DNA of 64,000 nt, from the NCBI RefSeq assembly GCF_023516615.1, contig NZ_JAMGBF010000068.1, forward strand, positions 1 to 64,000. Direction: 5' to 3'. This document shows, piece after piece, positions 15,585 through 23,248 of the stretch (its first letter is position 1; every line of letters begins with the position of its first letter). A program made the position numbers and the translations under genes. The notes under the pieces are model-generated. The model was not told the origin of the DNA, did no database searches, and saw only the letters and a list, made by a program, of their open reading frames with translations. This stretch comes from Streptomyces panaciradicis. GTDB lineage: Bacteria > Actinomycetota > Actinomycetes > Streptomycetales > Streptomycetaceae.

Positions 15585-17882
15585 TCAGAGCGAGCCGTGG
15601 AAGGTGCGGTTGATGACGTCGAGTTGTTGCTCACGGGTGAGGCGGACGAAGTTGACCGCGTAGCCGGAGACCCGGATGGTCAGCTGCGGGTACTTCTCGG
15701 GGTGCTCCATCGCGTCCTCCAGGGTCGCCCGGTCGAGGACGTTGACGTTCATGTGGAAGCCGTCGTCGGCCACGAACCCGTCCAGGACGCCGGAGAGGTT
15801 GTCGACGCGCTCCTCGGGGGTGCGGCCCAGGGCGTCCGGGGTGATGGTGTTGGTCAGCGAGATGCCGTCCTCCGCGTCGTCGTACGGGAGCTTGGCGACG
15901 GAGAGCGCCGAGGCGATGTAGCCGTGCTCGTCCCGGCCGTTCATGGGGTTGGCGCCGGGCGCGAAGGGAGTGCCCGCGCGGCGGCCGTCGGGAGTGTTGC
16001 CGGTCTTCTTGCCGTAGACGACGTTCGAGGTGATCGTCAGGACCGACTGGGTGTGCACCGCGTCGCGGTACGTCGGGTGACGGCGGACCTTCTCCATGAA
16101 GTCGTGGACGATCCAGCGGGCGAGGTCGTCGGCGCGGTCGTCGTTGTTGCCGTACGCCGGGTAGTCGCCCTCGACGACGTAGTCGACGGCCAGGCCCGTC
16201 TCGTCCCGCACGACCTTCACGCGTGCGTGCTTGATGGCGGACAGCGAGTCGGCCGCGACGGACAGGCCGGCGATGCCGCAGGCCATGGTGCGCAGGATCG
16301 CCCGGTCGTGCAGGGCCATCTCGAGGCGCTCGTAGGCGTACTTGTCGTGCATGTAGTGGATGACGTTGAGCGCGTGCACGTAGGTCTTGGCGAGCCAGCC
16401 GAGCATGGCGTCGTAGCGGGCGAGGACGGTGTCGTAGTCGAGGTACTCGTCGGTGATCGGTTCGAAGCCCTCGACGACCGTCTTGCCGGACTTCTCGTCG
16501 CGGCCGCCGTTGATGGCGTAGAGGAGGGCCTTGGCGACGTTGACGCGGGCGCCGAAGAACTGCATCTGCTTGCCCATGGCCATCGCGGAGACGCAGCAGG
16601 CGATGGCGGTGTCGTCACCGTACTTGGGGCGCATCAGGTCGTCGGACTCGAACTGCAGGGCGCTGGTGTCGATGGCGACCTGCGAGGCGTACTTCTTGAA
16701 GGCCTCCGGCAGACGCGGGGACCAGAAGACGGTCAGGTTGGGCTCGGGGGCCGGACCGAGGTTGTAGAGCGTGTTGAGGGCGCGGAAGGTGGTGCGGGTG
16801 ACCAGGGGGCGCCCGTCGGTGCCGATGCCGCCCATGGACCAGGTGACCCAGGTGGGGTCGCCGGAGTAGAGCTCGTTGTACTCGGGGGTGCGCAGGAAGC
16901 GCACGATGCGGAGCTTGATGACGAAGTCGTCGATGATCTCCTGGGCCTCGGACTCGGTGAGCAGGCCGGCCTCGATGTCCCGCTGGAGGTAGATGTCGAG
17001 GAAGGCGTCGATGCGGCCGATCGACATGGCGGCGCCGTTCTGCTCCTTGACGGCGGCGAGGTAGGCGAAGTAGAGCCACTGGACGGCCTCGCGGCCGGTG
17101 CGGGCGGGGCCGGAGATGTCGTGACCGTAGGAGAGGGCCATGACCTTGAGTTCTTCGAGGGCGCGGATCTGCTCGGAAATTTCCTCGCGTTCCTGGATGA
17201 CCTCCGCACTCGGCCAGAGAGCTTCGACTGCGAGTTTGTCCGCTCGCTTCGCGACGATGAGCCGGTCCACGCCGTAGAGGGGGACGCGGCGGTAGTCGCC
17301 GATGATGCGGCCGCGGCCGTAGGCGTCGGGCAGGCCGGTGATGATGCCGGAGGAGCGGCAGGCGCGGATCTCGGGGGTGTAGGCGTCGAAGACCCCGTCG
17401 TTGTGGGTCTTGCGGAGCTTGGTGTAGATCTCCCGGACGGCCGCGTCGGGCTCGTACCCGTAGGCCTTCAGGGCGGTCTCGACCATGCGCCAGCCGCCGT
17501 TGGGCATGATGGCGCGCTTGAGCGGGGCGTCGGTCTGCAGGCCGACGATCACGTCGAGGTCGCGGTCGATGTACCCGGGGGCGAAGGCGTCGATGCGCGA
17601 GGGGGTCTTGGTGTCGACGTCGTAGATGCCGCGCTCGATCTCGGTCGGGAACATCCCGAGGAGCTTCTTCCAGACGAGGCTGGTGCGCTCGGTGGGGCCG
17701 GCGAGGAAGGAGCCGTCGCCTTCGTAGGGGGCGTAGTTGTGCTGGACGAAGTCGCGGACGTCGACGGTGTCGCGCCACAGGCCGCCGCGGAAGCCCTTCC
17801 AGGCGTCTCCTTGCGAGGACGGTTCACGCGGCGTCTCCTCGGCAGGGGTGACCGGGGTGGTTTCCGCAGGAGTGGCAGTCAT
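15585..17882 (-). CDS. pflB: Formate C-acetyltransferase (pyruvate formate-lyase)
   Basis: 765 residues, standard PflB length. The active-site pair Cys429-Cys430 is present (IACCVSAMAMGKQMQFFGAR), and the glycyl-radical motif RVSGYAVNF places the radical Gly at residue 740. The N-terminus WKGFRGGLWRDTVDVRDFVQHNY and GLPDAYGRGRIIGDYRRVPLYG match true PFLs rather than glycerol or choline lyases. It converts pyruvate and CoA to acetyl-CoA and formate; the radical form is destroyed by oxygen, so expression should be limited to oxygen-poor conditions. Start ATG 17880-17882 (MTATPAETTP); the open upstream codons were excluded. The upstream region holds redox/hypoxia-type sites. Confidence 0.96.
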   Translation of the reverse strand: MTATPAETTPVTPAEETPREPSSQGDAWKGFRGGLWRDTVDVRDFVQHNYAPYEGDGSFLAGPTERTSLVWKKLLGMFPTEIERGIYDVDTKTPSRIDAFAPGYIDRDLDVIVGLQTDAPLKRAIMPNGGWRMVETALKAYGYEPDAAVREIYTKLRKTHNDGVFDAYTPEIRACRSSGIITGLPDAYGRGRIIGDYRRVPLYGVDRLIVAKRADKLAVEALWPSAEVIQEREEISEQIRALEELKVMALSYGHDISGPARTGREAVQWLYFAYLAAVKEQNGAAMSIGRIDAFLDIYLQRDIEAGLLTESEAQEIIDDFVIKLRIVRFLRTPEYNELYSGDPTWVTWSMGGIGTDGRPLVTRTTFRALNTLYNLGPAPEPNLTVFWSPRLPEAFKKYASQVAIDTSALQFESDDLMRPKYGDDTAIACCVSAMAMGKQMQFFGARVNVAKALLYAINGGRDEKSGKTVVEGFEPITDEYLDYDTVLARYDAMLGWLAKTYVHALNVIHYMHDKYAYERLEMALHDRAILRTMACGIAGLSVAADSLSAIKHARVKVVRDETGLAVDYVVEGDYPAYGNNDDRADDLARWIVHDFMEKVRRHPTYRDAVHTQSVLTITSNVVYGKKTGNTPDGRRAGTPFAPGANPMNGRDEHGYIASALSVAKLPYDDAEDGISLTNTITPDALGRTPEERVDNLSGVLDGFVADDGFHMNVNVLDRATLEDAMEHPEKYPQLTIRVSGYAVNFVRLTREQQLDVINRTFHGSL

Positions 17883-17970
17883 GGCCGAGACCTTCCGCAT
17901 CGCTTCGTGGGTACGGCTCCATTGCACGCCGACGCGGGCGCCCCAGGGAGTTGCGTTGGTCCCCGATCTC

Positions 17971-17983
17971 GGTCCAAAGGTCC
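17971..17983 (-). promoter_or_regulatory. DosR/DevR-like box 1 upstream of pflB
   Basis: On the minus strand the sequence reads GGACC-TTT-GGACC, close to the actinobacterial dormancy-regulator (DosR/DevR, OsdR) type box GGGACYTTnGGnCC. It is 89 bp upstream of the pflB start and shares its pattern with the box at 18037. Regulator assignment is inferred. Confidence 0.45.
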
Positions 17984-18036
17984 TATCGATTATCGATCAG
18001 AATCCCGGCGAAAGACGCTGACCTGGCCCTTTCGAC

Positions 18037-18050
18037 GGGACCTTAGGACC
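18037..18050 (+). promoter_or_regulatory. DosR/DevR-like box 2 in the pflB-LtrA intergenic region
   Basis: GGGACC-TTA-GGACC, followed by GGGACC; the same GGACC-TTN-GGACC pattern as the box at 17971 but on the opposite strand, with centres 67 bp apart. Lies between pflB and the LtrA-like gene. Confidence 0.45.
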
Positions 18051-18057
18051 GGGACCG

Positions 18058-18077
18058 CTTGTGAAACGCTTCACAAG
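18058..18077. promoter_or_regulatory. Rex-type redox operator
   Basis: CTTGTGAA-ACGC-TTCACAAG: perfect 8-bp arms with a 4-bp spacer. The core TGTGAA-N4-TTCACA matches the Rex operator consensus known from Streptomyces, where the NADH/NAD+ sensor Rex represses respiration genes. It also fits the CRP pattern TGTGA-N6-TCACA, so the regulator is not certain. It is 34 bp upstream of the LtrA-like start and 176 bp from pflB. Confidence 0.7.
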
Positions 18078-18110
18078 AATTCCGGCAGGTTATCTGGTGT
18101 GCTTGGGTCC

Positions 18111-19367
18111 ATGACGTCCAGTGCCACTCCTCCCCCGGCGCCCTCCGGCGCGCACGAACGCCACAGACCGCTGCGCCGGCTCACCGCGCGCGGCCGGGAC
18201 GAGGCCCATCGTGTCGCTTCGCCGCTCGAGCTCTTCTTCGACCTGTGCTTCGTCGTGGCCATCGCCCAGGCGGGCGTCGGCCTGGTGCACGCCGTGGCCG
18301 GTGGGCACGCGGGCGACGGCATCATGAGCTACGCGATGCTGTTCTTCGCCATCTGGTGGGCGTGGATGAACTTCACCTGGTTCGCCTCGGCCTACGACAA
18401 CGACGACGCCCTCTACCGGGCCGTCACCCTCGTGCAGATCGCCGGCGTCCTCGTGCTGGCCGCCGGGATCTCCCGGGCCTTCGAGGACCACGACTACACC
18501 GTGGTCTGGCTCGGCTACCTGATCATGCGGCTGGCGATGGCCGCGCAGTGGCTGAGAGCGGCGAGATCCGCGGAAGGCGCGGAAAGAACCACCGCCCTCA
18601 GGTACGCGGGCGGCATCCTGCTCTGCATGGTCGGCTGGCTCGGGCTGGTCCTGCTGCCCGAACCGGCCCGTCCCTGGGTCTTCCTGGTGATGGTCATCGC
18701 GGAGCTGTGCGTGCCGCTGTACGCCGAAAAGGCCTCCACCACGGCCTGGCACCCGCACCACATCGCCGAGCGCTACGGGCTGTTCACCATCATCGTGCTC
18801 GGCGAGACCATCGCCGCCGCCACGGTGGCCGTGAAGTCGGGCGTGGACGAGCACGACGCGCTGGGCGAGCTGCTGCCGATCGCGGCGGGCGGCCTGCTCA
18901 TCGTGTTCGCCGCCTGGTGGATCTACTTCGTCGTGCCGATCCACGGACGCCTGCGCACCAGTGGGCAGGCGTTCCTCTGGGGTTACGGCCACTACCTGAT
19001 CTTCGCCTCGGCGGCGGCGATCGGCGCGGGGCTGGAGGTGGCGGTGGAGCAGGCGGTCGGCAAGGCGCACATCTCCACGCTGTCCGCCTCGGCCGCGGTG
19101 ACCCTGCCGACGGCGCTGTACCTGCTCACGGTGTGGGCGCTGCACTCCCGCTACTTCAAGGTGGGCATCGCGCAGCAGCTGGTGCTGCCCGTGACGGCCC
19201 TCCTGGTGATCGCCTGCACTTTCCTGGGTGACTGGGCGGTGCTCGCCGCCGGCATCGTGTCGGGGCTCGCGGTGGCGACCGGCGTGACCTTGACGGCGCG
19301 CATGCTCTCCCGGGAGCGCCGGGCGGCCGGGGCGAGCGGGGAGCGCACGACGAGTCCGGTCGCCTGA
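18111..19367 (+). CDS. Low-temperature requirement protein A (LtrA) family membrane protein
   Basis: 418 residues from ATG 18111. SPLELFFDLCFVVAIAQAGVGL is the LtrA family signature at the first helix; FFAIWWAWMNFTWFASAYDNDD, HPHHIAERYGLFTIIVLGETI and AAWWIYFVVP follow. About ten to twelve transmembrane segments. The molecular function of the family is unknown. The frame runs open for 1400 codons upstream as an antisense shadow of pflBA, but the protein begins after the Rex-like site. It diverges from pflB, so the operators between them may serve both genes. Confidence 0.9.
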   Translation: MTSSATPPPAPSGAHERHRPLRRLTARGRDEAHRVASPLELFFDLCFVVAIAQAGVGLVHAVAGGHAGDGIMSYAMLFFAIWWAWMNFTWFASAYDNDDALYRAVTLVQIAGVLVLAAGISRAFEDHDYTVVWLGYLIMRLAMAAQWLRAARSAEGAERTTALRYAGGILLCMVGWLGLVLLPEPARPWVFLVMVIAELCVPLYAEKASTTAWHPHHIAERYGLFTIIVLGETIAAATVAVKSGVDEHDALGELLPIAAGGLLIVFAAWWIYFVVPIHGRLRTSGQAFLWGYGHYLIFASAAAIGAGLEVAVEQAVGKAHISTLSASAAVTLPTALYLLTVWALHSRYFKVGIAQQLVLPVTALLVIACTFLGDWAVLAAGIVSGLAVATGVTLTARMLSRERRAAGASGERTTSPVA

Positions 19368-19407
19368 CGAAGCCGCTCACGTCATGGACCCGGTCCACAC
19401 TGGGTCC

Positions 19408-20436
19408 ATGGCAGTTGACGCTTTGACCGACGTCCTCGGCGTGCGCGTGGGCCACGCGACGCGCACCGGTGACGGCTGGCTCACCGGAACCACCGTCGTC
19501 CTCGCCCCGGAAGGCGGCGCGGTGGCCGCCGTGGACGTGCGCGGCGGCGGTCCCGGTACGAAGGAGACCGACGCCCTCGACCCGCGCAACCTCGTGCAGA
19601 AGGTCGAGGCGGTCGTCCTGACCGGCGGCAGCGCGTACGGGCTCGACACGGCTTCCGGTGTGATGGGCTGGCTGGAGGAGCGGGGGCGTGGGGTGCGCGT
19701 CGGAACGGATCCACTGCACGTCGTGCCGGTCGTGCCCGCCGCGTGCGTCTTCGACCTGGGGCGGGGCGGCGACTTCCGCGCCCGGCCCGACGCCACCACC
19801 GGCCGGGCCGCGGTCGAGGCGGCCGCGGCGAGCACGGTCGGCGCGCCCGTGCCGGAAGGGTGTGTGGGCGCCGGTACGGGGGCGGCCGTCGGGCCGTTGA
19901 AGGGCGGGGTGGGCACGGCGAGCGCTGTTCTCGGCTCCGGAGTGACCGTGGCCGCGCTGGTGGTGGCCAATGCGGCGGGGTCGGTGGTGGACCCCGAAAC
20001 GGGCGTCCTGTACGGGGAGTTGTTCCAAGGGCGCGTGAAGTACCCGGAGGAGGGCGTCCACGAGGCCGCGCGCCGGCGTCTCGCAGAGTGTGCGGCGAGG
20101 AACGGGCGCCCGCCGCTCAACACCACCCTCGCCGTGGTCGCCACCGACGCGGACCTGTCGAAGGCGCAGGCGCAGAAGCTCGCCGGCATGGCGCACGACG
20201 GCATCGCGCGCGCCGTGCGGCCGGTCCACCTGCTCAACGACGGCGACACGGTGTTCGCGCTGGCGACAGGCGCGCACCCGCTCGACGCCGAAAACCCCCT
20301 CGCGCTCAACGAGATCCTCGCTGCCGGCGCGGACGTGGTGGCGCGGGCCATCGTGCGCGCCGTACGCGCCGCGGAGTCGGTGGACGGACCGGGCGGGGCG
20401 TGGCCGTCGTACGAGGAGCTGTACGGGAGCCGGTGA
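19408..20436 (+). CDS. P1 family (DmpA-type) peptidase
   Basis: 342 residues from ATG 19408 (MAVDALTDVLGVRVGHATR); an in-frame ATG at 19384 is possible but adds an atypical segment. GTTVVLAPEGG, VDVRGGGPGTKETDALDP and VLTGGSAYGLDTASGVM are typical of the DmpA/endo-type 6-aminohexanoate hydrolase fold. The self-cleavage site is expected at PPLN-TTLAVVATDA, with Thr as N-terminal nucleophile. Such enzymes are aminopeptidases or amidases of unknown physiological substrate. Confidence 0.88.
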   Translation: MAVDALTDVLGVRVGHATRTGDGWLTGTTVVLAPEGGAVAAVDVRGGGPGTKETDALDPRNLVQKVEAVVLTGGSAYGLDTASGVMGWLEERGRGVRVGTDPLHVVPVVPAACVFDLGRGGDFRARPDATTGRAAVEAAAASTVGAPVPEGCVGAGTGAAVGPLKGGVGTASAVLGSGVTVAALVVANAAGSVVDPETGVLYGELFQGRVKYPEEGVHEAARRRLAECAARNGRPPLNTTLAVVATDADLSKAQAQKLAGMAHDGIARAVRPVHLLNDGDTVFALATGAHPLDAENPLALNEILAAGADVVARAIVRAVRAAESVDGPGGAWPSYEELYGSR

Positions 20437-20673
20437 GCCGGCGGCGTCCGAACACACCGGGCGCACAGCGCGAGTTCACCACGGCACCGCGCCGTGCGCG
20501 CCGGCTCCGCGCGCCCGCGCCCCCACCAGCGACAACACCCCTCCCGCACATTGTCCCGGTTCTGTCACGCGACGGCGTCCAAGGCGTACGGCGGGAACCT
20601 CCCGGACCACCCGCCCCCTCTTTCCCCACGCACTGGAGCGGAGCACGCACACCACGAAAACCGGGAGCAGCAC

Positions 20674-21897
20674 GTGAAAACGCCGAACATGGCAGCGCGG
20701 CGCGCACTGGGGGCAAGTGCCGTCCTGATGGTCGGCGCCCTCACCCTCACCGCCTGCGGCGGTGACGCCAACGCCGACTCGAACAGCGACGGCAAGACCG
20801 GCAACAGCTCGCCCAAGACGTCCACGGCCAAGATCAGCATCTCGGCGAAGGACGGTTCGACCGCCGCGTCGATCAACTCGACCGGCGTGAAGGTCAGCGG
20901 GGGCAGACTGACCGCCGTGAAGATGACCCTGGCGGGGACGGGACAGGCCGTGCCGGGTTCCATATCCGGCAACGGCGGCACCTGGAAGCCGAACCAGCAG
21001 CTGGAGCGCGGGACCAAGTACCAGATCTCGGCGACCGCGAAGGACTCGGACGGTCGCACGGCGGCCGCCAACTCCATCTTCACCACGGTCACTTCGGCGA
21101 ACAGCTTCATCGGTACGTACACGCCGGACAACGGGACCACGGTCGGGGTCGGGATGCCGGTGTCGTTCGACTTCGACAAGGTGATCAGCGACAGGAAGGC
21201 CGTGCAGTCGCACATCACGGTCACCTCCAGCAGCGGGCAGAAGGTGGTCGGACACTGGTTCGGCTCGCAGCGGCTCGACTTCCGGCCCGAGGAGTACTGG
21301 AAGGCCGGCTCCAAGGTCACCATGAAGATCGACCTGGACGGCGTCGAGGGCGCGAACGGCGTCTACGGGGTGCAGAAGAAGACCGTCACCTTCACCGTCG
21401 GGCGCTCGCAGGTCTCCACGGTCGACGTGAACACGCAGACCATGACGGTGGTGCGGGACGGCAAGACCTTCAAGACGCTGCCGATCTCGTCGGGCAGCCC
21501 GGATCACACCACGTACAACGGGCAGATGGTGATCTCGGAGAAGTTCGTGCAGACGCGCATGAACAGCCAGACGGTCGGCCTGGGCGGCGAGTACGACATC
21601 CCGGATGTGCCGCACGCGATGCGACTGACGACGTCGGGGACGTTCATCCACGGCAACTACTGGTACAACAAGGGCAACCCGCCCTTCGGCCGCGAGGGCA
21701 CCAGCCACGGCTGCGTGGGGCTCGCGGACGCGCAGGGCGCGCAGGGCGCCACGAACGCCAAGTGGTTCTACGACAACTCGCTCGTCGGGGACGTCGTGAT
21801 CGTCAAGAACTCCCCCGACAAGACCGTGGCGCCGGACAACGGACTCAACGGGTGGAACCTGCCGTGGAACGAGTGGGTGGCGGGAAGCGCCGCGTGA
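20674..21897 (+). CDS. L,D-transpeptidase lipoprotein with Ig-like domains (LppS/LdtMt2 type)
   Basis: 407 residues from GTG 20674, preceded by GGGAG. A lipoprotein signal (residues about 8-29, ending LTLTAC-GG) anchors it outside the membrane. Two Ig-like modules follow (about 50-150 and 150-245), then the YkuD catalytic domain with HGNYWY and the active-site SHGCVGL Cys. A Trp-rich tail (WNLPWNEWV) closes the protein as in mycobacterial Ldts. It forms 3-3 crosslinks in peptidoglycan. It is single-gene, followed by a strong terminator. Confidence 0.94.
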   Translation: MKTPNMAARRALGASAVLMVGALTLTACGGDANADSNSDGKTGNSSPKTSTAKISISAKDGSTAASINSTGVKVSGGRLTAVKMTLAGTGQAVPGSISGNGGTWKPNQQLERGTKYQISATAKDSDGRTAAANSIFTTVTSANSFIGTYTPDNGTTVGVGMPVSFDFDKVISDRKAVQSHITVTSSSGQKVVGHWFGSQRLDFRPEEYWKAGSKVTMKIDLDGVEGANGVYGVQKKTVTFTVGRSQVSTVDVNTQTMTVVRDGKTFKTLPISSGSPDHTTYNGQMVISEKFVQTRMNSQTVGLGGEYDIPDVPHAMRLTTSGTFIHGNYWYNKGNPPFGREGTSHGCVGLADAQGAQGATNAKWFYDNSLVGDVVIVKNSPDKTVAPDNGLNGWNLPWNEWVAGSAA

Positions 21898-21959
21898 TCG
21901 CGCACACCGCGCATGATCGCCCCAAGGAGCTCCTGAGCAGCGAGTTCTGACAGGTCATC

Positions 21960-21988
21960 GGGCCGTGTGGGAATTTCTCACACGGCCC
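21960..21988 (+). terminator. Rho-independent terminator after the L,D-transpeptidase
   Basis: Perfect 10-bp stem GGGCCGTGTG/CACACGGCCC around a 9-base loop, followed by GCTCGTTTT. Confidence 0.85.
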
Positions 21989-22093
21989 GCTCGTTTTCCG
22001 TGCGCACGTTTTCTCGGTTCCCGGACATGATGTCCGACCGAGGGGCTACGGTATGCACCCACAAGGTGACATGCAGCAACGCCGGGAGAAACC

Positions 22094-22840
22094 TTGAGCG
22101 TTCCGTACGAGACAGCAGCGTACGAACCACCCGAGTCGCCCGAGTCTCCGGAGGAGCACCTCGCGCGACTCCTCGGCCGTGCCCTGAACTCATTCGAGTT
22201 GCCGGACGAGGTCATACAGCGTCTGGAGTGTGCGCTGGCGCACGACAGCTCGCTGCACTCCGCGCACCACAGTTCGGGGCTGCACCGCGAGACGTACCGG
22301 CACACCTGGCTGCTGGCCGACGGCTCGGCACTCACCCTGTGGGAGCTCGTGCACAATCCCGCGCCGGGCAGCGCCGCCCAGCACGAGGTGTACGTCGACG
22401 AGGAGGAGCTGCGCGCCGCCACCGCGCGCCTGCCCCTGCCGCCGGACACCCCCGACTTCGAGTTGCCGGTGACGGTGCACCTGTCGCCGGTTCCCGCGCC
22501 CCGGCACGCGTACGCGCCGGACGACTCGGCCGACCACGCGCGCCGGCTCCTGCGCCGCGCCGAGAACACCGACCGGCCGGGCGCGGAGACGGCCGCGTTA
22601 CTCACGACGGCGTTCGCGCACCAGATCACGCAGGCCTTCGGGCGCCCCTGCCGCGCGCGGCGCGCGGGACTGTGCTTCGCGCTCTACGAGCACGCCTTCC
22701 TGCTGCGCGACGGCGAGGAGGTCTCCCTCTGGGAGGTCGAGCACACGGCGACGCCGGACGGGCGGCACATGTGCGAGGTGTACGTGACGGAGGACGCGGC
22801 GCGGGACGCCATGGAGCGGCGGGCGGCTCAGGTCTCCTGA
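22094..22840 (+). CDS. DUF6227 family protein with a TTA codon
   Basis: 248 residues from TTG 22094, with GGGAG 8 bp upstream. It has two similar halves: ETYRHTWLLADGSALTLWELVHN...HEVYVDEEELRAA and ALYEHAFLLRDGEEVSLWEVEHT...CEVYVTEDAARDA, so it is an internal duplication of a roughly 60-residue unit. Function unknown; restricted to streptomycetes as far as I know. Codon 169 (22598-22600) is TTA, in frame, so translation should depend on the bldA leucyl-tRNA and be developmentally timed. Confidence 0.85.
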   Translation: MSVPYETAAYEPPESPESPEEHLARLLGRALNSFELPDEVIQRLECALAHDSSLHSAHHSSGLHRETYRHTWLLADGSALTLWELVHNPAPGSAAQHEVYVDEEELRAATARLPLPPDTPDFELPVTVHLSPVPAPRHAYAPDDSADHARRLLRRAENTDRPGAETAALLTTAFAHQITQAFGRPCRARRAGLCFALYEHAFLLRDGEEVSLWEVEHTATPDGRHMCEVYVTEDAARDAMERRAAQVS

Positions 22841-22861
22841 GAAACGGAGCGCGCAGGCCCT

Positions 22862-23146
22862 CTACGCACGCCTCCGGCGCCCGCCCCGGCGGCCGTCGCT
22901 GAGCTGCCGTACGAGCCCCGCGAACGCGGCTCTCTCCGCCGGGGTCAGCTCAACGAACTCGATGTGGGGAGCGGACTGGCGCCGGCGCGGGAGGACGCGC
23001 GGACCGCGGACGACGGCGAGCCCCGGAACGGGCCCGAAGTGACCACGGCGGGCGAAGGCGTACAGGGCGAACACCCACAGGGCGGCGGTGAGGAGAAGTA
23101 TCGCCGCGCCCATCGACTGCAGAACCGGGACGTGCTCATCAGGCAT
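22862..23146 (-). CDS. Small single-pass membrane protein, hypothetical
   Basis: 94 residues from ATG 23144-23146 (MPDEHVPVLQSM). One transmembrane segment at residues about 12-31 (MGAAILLLTAALWVFALYAF), then a basic region, a HIEFVELTPAERAAFAGLVRQL helix and an Arg/Gly-rich tail. No function recognised. It lies downstream of fruA on the same strand but is separated from it by a strong terminator, and converges with the DUF6227 gene. Confidence 0.7.
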   Translation of the reverse strand: MPDEHVPVLQSMGAAILLLTAALWVFALYAFARRGHFGPVPGLAVVRGPRVLPRRRQSAPHIEFVELTPAERAAFAGLVRQLSDGRRGGRRRRA

Positions 23147-23161
23147 GCACCCAGTAGACAC

Positions 23162-23191
23162 CACGGTCCGGACCCTTGGGCCCGGACCGTG
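23162..23191 (-). terminator. Terminator hairpin after fruA
   Basis: Perfect stem CACGGTCCGG/CCGGACCGTG with an inner CCC/GGG extension, 58 bp past the fruA stop. Confidence 0.75.
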
Positions 23192-23248
23192 ACGTATCTC
23201 GCAGGTGGCGTGAACCACTCACAGCGCCTCAAAGAGACAAATGGATCT

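Noticed and set aside
18058..18077. CRP site instead of Rex operator
   Set aside because: TGTGA-N6-TCACA also fits CRP, but the perfect arms extend to CTTGTGAA/TTCACAAG and the neighbouring gene is redox-related, so Rex is preferred; not fully excluded.
13854..19367. A continuous plus-strand open frame of 1837 codons
   Set aside because: It is the antisense shadow of pflBA joined by chance to the LtrA-like gene. Only the part from 18111 has family motifs; the rest is Val/Gly/Asp-rich shadow protein.
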